In this document: piece by piece, positions 34,219 through 38,501 of the stretch
How positions within the stretch are numbered: position 1 is the stretch's first letter
How the letters are laid out: every line of letters begins with the position of its first letter
Notes under the pieces: model-generated
The model's input: only the letters and a program-made list of their open reading frames with translations
What the model was told of the DNA's origin: nothing
Databases searched by the model: none
Source of the DNA: Paenibacillaceae bacterium
GTDB lineage: Bacteria; Bacillota; Clostridia; Lachnospirales; Lachnospiraceae
DNA: 38,501 nucleotides
Direction of reading: 5' to 3'
NCBI GenBank assembly: GCA_015057715.1
Contig: SVDS01000014.1
Span: forward strand, 1-38,501
Translations under genes and position numbers: made by a program

Positions 34219-36195
34219 ATGTGTAAAGATTCAAACAAAAAGCCATATTATATCACCACAGCCATTGCATACGCATCCGGTAAGCCTCACATCGGCAACA
34301 CCTATGAGGCTGTTTTAGCTGATGCCATAGCAAGGTTTAAAAGAGAAGAAGGATACGATGTTTTTTTTCAGACAGGAACGGATGAACACGGACAAAAGAT
34401 TGAGGAGAAAGCTGCAGCAGCAGGCATAACTCCCAAGGAATTTGTAGATCAGGCTGCTGGTCAGATTAAAACTATCTGGGATCTGATGAATACCTCCTAT
34501 GACAAGTTTATTCGTACTACGGATCCGGATCATGAAGCACAGGTTCAGAAAATATTCAAAAAACTTTACGATCAGGGTGATATCTATAAGGGATATTATG
34601 AAGGTTTATACTGCACTCCATGTGAATCCTTCTTTACTGAGTCCCAGCTGGTAGACGGAAAATGTCCGGATTGCGGACGTGAAGTAAAACCGGCAAAGGA
34701 AGAGGCTTATTTCTTCCGTATGAGCAAGTATGCAGATCGTCTGATCCAGCATATTAATGAAAATCCTGATTTTATTCAGCCGGTATCAAGAAAGAATGAG
34801 ATGATGAACAACTTCCTTCTTCCGGGACTTCAGGATTTATGCGTGTCCAGAACCACATTTACATGGGGAATCCCGGTAACATTTGATCCTAGACATGTTA
34901 CTTATGTATGGCTGGATGCTTTGACAAATTATATTACAGGAATTGGATATGACTGCGATGGAACTAACAGTGAGCAGTTTTCAAAACTCTGGCCTGCAGA
35001 TCTTCATCTGATTGGTAAGGATATAATCCGCTTCCATACTATTTACTGGCCAATTTTCTTAATGGCACTGAATGTACCCCTTCCAAAACAGGTATTTGGT
35101 CATCCATGGCTGCTGCAGGGCGACGGAAAGATGAGTAAATCAAAAGGTAACGTTCTTTATGCAGATACACTGGTAGATTTCTTCGGAGTGGATGCAGTTC
35201 GTTATTTCGTTCTTCATGAAATGCCTTTTGATAATGATGGAATCATTTCCTGGGAGCTGATGGTAGAGCGCATGAATTCTGATCTTGCTAATATTCTTGG
35301 AAACCTTGTAAACCGTACCATTTCCATGTCCAATAAATATTTCGAAGGTGTGGTAAGAGATGGCGGTGTCACAGATGAGTTTGACAAGGATTTAAAAGCA
35401 GTAGTGCTTGAAGAGGTGAAAAAGGTCAGCGAGAAGATGGAAAAACTCCGTGTCGCAGATGCAATTACTTCTATTTTTAATATTTTCAGAAGAAGTAATA
35501 AATACATTGATGAAACAGCACCATGGACTCTTGCAAAGGATGAGGCTTCAAAAGCCCGTCTGGAAACGGTTCTTTATAACCTGACAGAAGCAATTACCAT
35601 TGGAGCATCTCTTTTGGCTTCTTTTATGCCAGAGACCTCTGCTAAAATTCTTACTCAGCTTAATACAACAAAAAGAGAGCTGCCCCAGATGAATGAATTT
35701 GGTTTATACCCATCTGGCAATAAAGTGACTGACAAGCCAGAGATTTTATTTGCCCGTATGGATATGAAGGAAGTGATGGAGAAAGTGGAAGCTATGCATA
35801 CAGCTGCAGAAGGTGCCACAGAGGAGAAAGAAACACAGGAAGATGACGGAATTGATATAGAAGCAAAAGCAGAAATCGAATATGAAGATTTTGCAAAGCT
35901 GCAGTTCCAGGTGGGTGAGATCATTGCCTGCGAAGCAGTAGCGAAATCGAAAAAACTCTTATGTTCCAAAGTCAAAATAGGTAGTCAGGTAAAACAGATT
36001 GTCAGCGGTATTAAGGCCCATTACTCACCAGAAGAAATGGTTGGTAAAAAGGTTATGGTTGTGGTAAACTTAAAACCAGCGAAGCTGGCTGGTGTTTTAT
36101 CCGAAGGCATGCTTTTATGTGCCGAAGATGCACAGGGCAATTTATCTCTTATGGTTCCGGAAAAGGCAATGCCATCAGGAGCGGAGATCTGCTAA
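34219..36195 (+). CDS. metG: Methionyl-tRNA synthetase
   Basis: Charges tRNA-Met. In 658 residues the class I signatures are HIGN (24-27) and KMSKS (304-308). A zinc knuckle carries Cys132, Cys135, Cys149 and Cys152 (two C-x2-C pairs). The helical anticodon domain follows, and a C-terminal tRNA-binding OB fold starts at about 555 (DFAKLQFQVGEIIACEAV), separated by an acidic linker. TGGAGGAAAAG precedes the ATG. Controlled by the T-box upstream. Confidence 0.97.
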   Translation: MCKDSNKKPYYITTAIAYASGKPHIGNTYEAVLADAIARFKREEGYDVFFQTGTDEHGQKIEEKAAAAGITPKEFVDQAAGQIKTIWDLMNTSYDKFIRTTDPDHEAQVQKIFKKLYDQGDIYKGYYEGLYCTPCESFFTESQLVDGKCPDCGREVKPAKEEAYFFRMSKYADRLIQHINENPDFIQPVSRKNEMMNNFLLPGLQDLCVSRTTFTWGIPVTFDPRHVTYVWLDALTNYITGIGYDCDGTNSEQFSKLWPADLHLIGKDIIRFHTIYWPIFLMALNVPLPKQVFGHPWLLQGDGKMSKSKGNVLYADTLVDFFGVDAVRYFVLHEMPFDNDGIISWELMVERMNSDLANILGNLVNRTISMSNKYFEGVVRDGGVTDEFDKDLKAVVLEEVKKVSEKMEKLRVADAITSIFNIFRRSNKYIDETAPWTLAKDEASKARLETVLYNLTEAITIGASLLASFMPETSAKILTQLNTTKRELPQMNEFGLYPSGNKVTDKPEILFARMDMKEVMEKVEAMHTAAEGATEEKETQEDDGIDIEAKAEIEYEDFAKLQFQVGEIIACEAVAKSKKLLCSKVKIGSQVKQIVSGIKAHYSPEEMVGKKVMVVVNLKPAKLAGVLSEGMLLCAEDAQGNLSLMVPEKAMPSGAEIC

Positions 36196-36235
36196 TAAAA
36201 ATCTGTTTTAAGAACAGGAAAAGATGATAATGAGG

Positions 36236-36260
36236 CCGGATTTTTATAATCCGGTCTTAT
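36236..36260 (+). terminator. Possible weak terminator after metG
   Basis: Stem CCGGATT (36236-36242) with AATCCGG (36248-36254) and a 5-base loop, followed by TCTTAT. The T-run is poor, so read-through into the TraX-like gene is likely. Confidence 0.4.
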
Positions 36261-36279
36261 CGTTTAAGAGGAGGACTTG

Positions 36280-37035
36280 ATGACAGAATCCACTGCTTTC
36301 CATAAGAAAGGAATTTCGGGAAATACCTTAAAGATTATTGCGATCGTAACCATGCTGATTGACCATATTGGTGCGGTTGTAATTGAAAATGGGATATTGA
36401 AGTATCAGGACCCTTTACTGATGCAGACAATCCTGGCTACGCCAGAAGGCGTAAAGTGGAGTACCATTGATTTTGTTCTCAGAACCATTGGAAGAATATC
36501 CTTTCCGATTTTCTGCTTTTTGCTGGTAGAGGGGTTTCTTCATACCAAAGATGTTAGAAAATACGGAATCAGGCTTTTGGCATTTGCCTTGATTTCAGAA
36601 ATACCGTTTGACCTTGCAATTTTCAACAGCTGGTTTCACCCTGGGTATCAGAATGTATTCTTCACCCTTTTTATTGGTCTGTGGGTGCTTGAGTGGTACC
36701 AGAAGGCCATGGGTGATCCCCTTCGGCAGTTTCTGGCAATCGGAGTTGGATGCGGCGTATCCATACTGCTGAAATCAGATTACAACTTAGACGGGATTGT
36801 ACTGATACTGATTATATATATATTTCGAAATAATAAAAAACTTCAGACTATATTTGCAGGAATTATGGCTGCATTAATCAGCGCAAGCTGTTTTGGAGCA
36901 GGAATATTTGCTCTTTTGCCCATACACTTTTATAATGGAAAAAAAGGTGAGAGGAATTTAAAATATTTATTTTACGGGTTTTATCCTCTTCATTTAATCC
37001 TGCTTTATATTGTTCGGTTATTGATTACAGGCTGA
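36280..37035 (+). CDS. TraX-family membrane protein
   Basis: A 251-residue protein with seven to eight hydrophobic segments. Family features are TLKIIAIVTMLIDHIGAVV near the N-terminus, RTIGRISFPIFCFLLVEGF and the C-terminal FYGFYPLHLILLYI. In the F plasmid, TraX acetylates pilin; chromosomal Firmicute relatives are of unknown function and probably modify a surface polymer or protein. ATG at 36280 has GAGGAGG 5 bases upstream; the TTG before it is a poorer choice. A link to the pilus block 10 kb away is possible only by family history. Confidence 0.85.
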   Translation: MTESTAFHKKGISGNTLKIIAIVTMLIDHIGAVVIENGILKYQDPLLMQTILATPEGVKWSTIDFVLRTIGRISFPIFCFLLVEGFLHTKDVRKYGIRLLAFALISEIPFDLAIFNSWFHPGYQNVFFTLFIGLWVLEWYQKAMGDPLRQFLAIGVGCGVSILLKSDYNLDGIVLILIIYIFRNNKKLQTIFAGIMAALISASCFGAGIFALLPIHFYNGKKGERNLKYLFYGFYPLHLILLYIVRLLITG

Positions 37036-37058
37036 CAAACGTTTTAAAGGAGATATCT

Positions 37059-37823
37059 ATGATTTTTGATACACACGCTCATTACGATGATGAAGCATTT
37101 AATGAAGACAGAGAAGAGCTGCTTGTAAGTCTGCAGTCTCATGGCATAGAAGCGGTTACCAATGTTGGAGCCAGCATAAAGACATCAGAGAATACCATTA
37201 AACTCACAGAGAAGTATTCGTTTATATACGGGGCAATCGGTGTTCACCCCAATGAGACTGGTGAGTTAAATGATGGGAAGTTAAACTGGCTGAAAGAAAA
37301 TTCCAGCCGTAGTAAAATAGTGGCTATTGGAGAAATAGGCCTTGATTATTACTGGGATGAACCGGATCATGAAACACAGAAGACCTGGTTTGTGCGACAA
37401 CTGAATCTGGCTAAGGAAGTAAAGCTTCCGGTTATTATTCACAGCCGTGATGCGGCGAAAGATACCCTTGATATCATGAAGGCGGAGCAATCCCAAGATG
37501 TGGGCGGTGTGATTCACTGTTTTTCCTATGGAAAAGAGATGGCGAGGGAATATCTGAATATGGGCTTTTATTTGGGAATTGGCGGTGTCCTGACCTTTAA
37601 AAATGCCAGAAAGCTGAAAGAAGTAGTGGAATATATGCCTTTGGATCAGCTGGTGCTTGAGACAGACTGTCCATACCTGGCCCCTGTTCCCAATCGGGGA
37701 AAGCGCAATTCTTCCCTGAATCTTTCTTATGTTATTGATGAGATTAGCGCCATAAAAGGAATTTCCAGGGATGAGGTTGTAGAAGTTACCAACCAGAATG
37801 CTAAAAAGCTTTATCATCTGTAG
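37059..37823 (+). CDS. TatD-family metal-dependent hydrolase
   Basis: A 254-residue TIM-barrel amidohydrolase-type enzyme, usually a 3'-5' DNA exonuclease or deoxyribonuclease. Metal ligands are seen in DTHAHYDD (residues 4-11), GEIGLDYYW, VIIHSRDA, VIHCFSYG and LETDCPYLAP. AAAGGAG lies upstream of the ATG. It follows the TraX-like gene by 23 bases and in many Firmicutes lies next to metG, as here, so metG-traX-tatD may be one transcript. I did not find ksgA or rnmV after it. Confidence 0.94.
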   Translation: MIFDTHAHYDDEAFNEDREELLVSLQSHGIEAVTNVGASIKTSENTIKLTEKYSFIYGAIGVHPNETGELNDGKLNWLKENSSRSKIVAIGEIGLDYYWDEPDHETQKTWFVRQLNLAKEVKLPVIIHSRDAAKDTLDIMKAEQSQDVGGVIHCFSYGKEMAREYLNMGFYLGIGGVLTFKNARKLKEVVEYMPLDQLVLETDCPYLAPVPNRGKRNSSLNLSYVIDEISAIKGISRDEVVEVTNQNAKKLYHL

Positions 37824-37852
37824 AAAAGACAGAGAGTTGGTAAGGAGTTTAT

Positions 37853-38380
37853 GTGAAAGAAATCAATGAAAAAACCGATATCATGATATTGAAAAATACT
37901 CAGGAAAGCGATTTAGGGTTTGTGGTTGAATGGGAACATCAGCCTGATAATGCTCAGTATGTGGGACAGTGGACAAAAGAGGAACATAGAGTTTCCTTGT
38001 CTCAGGAAGACATCTTGCATTTATCAATAGAAGAAAGATCCACCAATAAGCTGATCGGATATGTAATTTTAGCTGGTATTACAAATCCAAATCACAACAT
38101 TGAATTTCGGAGAATTGTTATATCAGATAAAGGTCACGGCTTTGGAAGAGAAACTCTGAAATTAGTAAAAAAAATTGCCTTTGAGCAGTTAAACGCACAT
38201 AGATTATGGCTAGATGTGAGATATAAAAACCAGAAAGCACAAAGACTATACAAGTCAGAAGGCTTTGTTGAAGAAGGAGTACTAAGAGAATGTATTCTAT
38301 ATCATGGCAGTTATGAATCACTGATAGTCATGTCAATTCTGAAAAGTGAATATGTTAATCAATATGATTTACAGTTTTAG
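37853..38380 (+). CDS. GNAT-family N-acetyltransferase
   Basis: A 175-residue acetyltransferase of the RimJ/RimL-like branch. The acetyl-CoA region is seen as RIVISDKGHGFGRETLKLV (about 90-108), followed by AHRLWLDVRYKNQKAQRLYKSEGF, of which NQKAQRLYKSEGF is the typical motif B. The start is GTG with AAGGAG 5 bases upstream. It lies 29 bases after tatD. The acceptor (ribosomal protein, amino acid or small molecule) cannot be told. Confidence 0.9.
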   Translation: MKEINEKTDIMILKNTQESDLGFVVEWEHQPDNAQYVGQWTKEEHRVSLSQEDILHLSIEERSTNKLIGYVILAGITNPNHNIEFRRIVISDKGHGFGRETLKLVKKIAFEQLNAHRLWLDVRYKNQKAQRLYKSEGFVEEGVLRECILYHGSYESLIVMSILKSEYVNQYDLQF

Positions 38381-38405
38381 CTTTTCCAAATATCATATTT
38401 AGTGG

Positions 38406-38437
38406 CGGGTATCCGGGCTTCGGACCCGTCTTATATT
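38406..38437 (+). terminator. Possible terminator after the GNAT gene
   Basis: CGGG-TA-TCCG pairs with CGGA-CCCG (38406-38428) around a GGCTT loop, followed by TCTTATATTTATT. Confidence 0.55.
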
Positions 38438-38439
38438 TA

Positions 38440-38468
38440 TTGACTTTTTGTTTATAATAAGATACCAT
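38440..38468 (+). promoter_or_regulatory. Possible promoter for a gene beyond the window
   Basis: TTGACT (38440-38445), 17 bases, TACCAT (38463-38468). An AGGA and ATG at the very end (38499-38501) suggest that a gene begins at the window edge. Confidence 0.4.
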
Positions 38469-38501
38469 TGATTAATAAAAAACGATAGGAAAATGTGTAT
38501 G

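Noticed and set aside
36280-37035. A conjugative element marked by traX
   Set aside because: No relaxase, coupling protein, integrase or attachment site is nearby; chromosomal TraX-family genes are common in Firmicutes.

Overview
The window looks like a chromosomal segment of a spore-forming, low-to-medium G+C Firmicute of the Lachnospiraceae type (Lacrimispora/Clostridium cluster XIVa-like). This rests on spoVG and spmB, a GlgC/GlgD pair, meso-diaminopimelate dehydrogenase, a T-box riboswitch, strong AGGAGG ribosome binding sites with frequent GTG starts, and a Gram-positive form of Tad pilus locus. There is no phage, insertion sequence, CRISPR array, rRNA or tRNA that I can see. Taxonomy is inferred from gene content only.

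Layout. (1) 1-5350: the 3' end of a BrnQ transporter converges on a minus-strand nuclease pair (SbcD/YhaO-like phosphoesterase and short SbcC/YhaN-like ATPase), preceded by asnS. (2) 5288-8117: a glycogen synthesis operon glgC-glgD that runs into spoVG and ends at a strong terminator; glgB lies apart at 14025-15935 on the other strand. (3) 8142-13138: ddh, a DUF3783-like gene and two overlapping ABC exporter half-genes whose sequence changes fit a heterodimer with one degenerate ATP site. (4) 13146-16675, minus strand: a phosphotransferase, glgB, a YaaL-like small protein and an ArsR-type regulator.

(5) 16870-26965: the most distinctive part, an unbroken co-directional Tad/type IVc pilus-like block. 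In order it holds a prepilin peptidase, a TadZ/CpaE-like protein with a ruined P-loop, the CpaF/TadA ATPase, TadB, a TadC fused to a large extracytoplasmic Ig-like insert, a Flp1-type pilin, a DUF5702-like protein, a TadE-like protein ending in two Cys/His repeats, a second prepilin peptidase, a second TadE-like pseudopilin and a DUF6382-FHA membrane protein. No secretin or CpaB gene is present, as expected for a single-membrane cell. The peptidases would mature the pilins, CpaF with TadB/TadC would drive assembly, and the FHA protein could read phosphorylation state.

(6) 26957-31874: a rhomboid protease, HIT protein, ECF-like sigma factor, murG on the minus strand, a short orphan ORF, spmB without spmA, a MarR regulator under a palindromic promoter, and a GerMN-like lipoprotein. 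(7) 31884-38501: a DUF885 lipoprotein peptidase (minus), then metG behind a methionine T-box leader, TraX-like, TatD and GNAT genes. The only stretch over 300 bases without a gene is 33702-34218, which holds the metG promoter and T-box.
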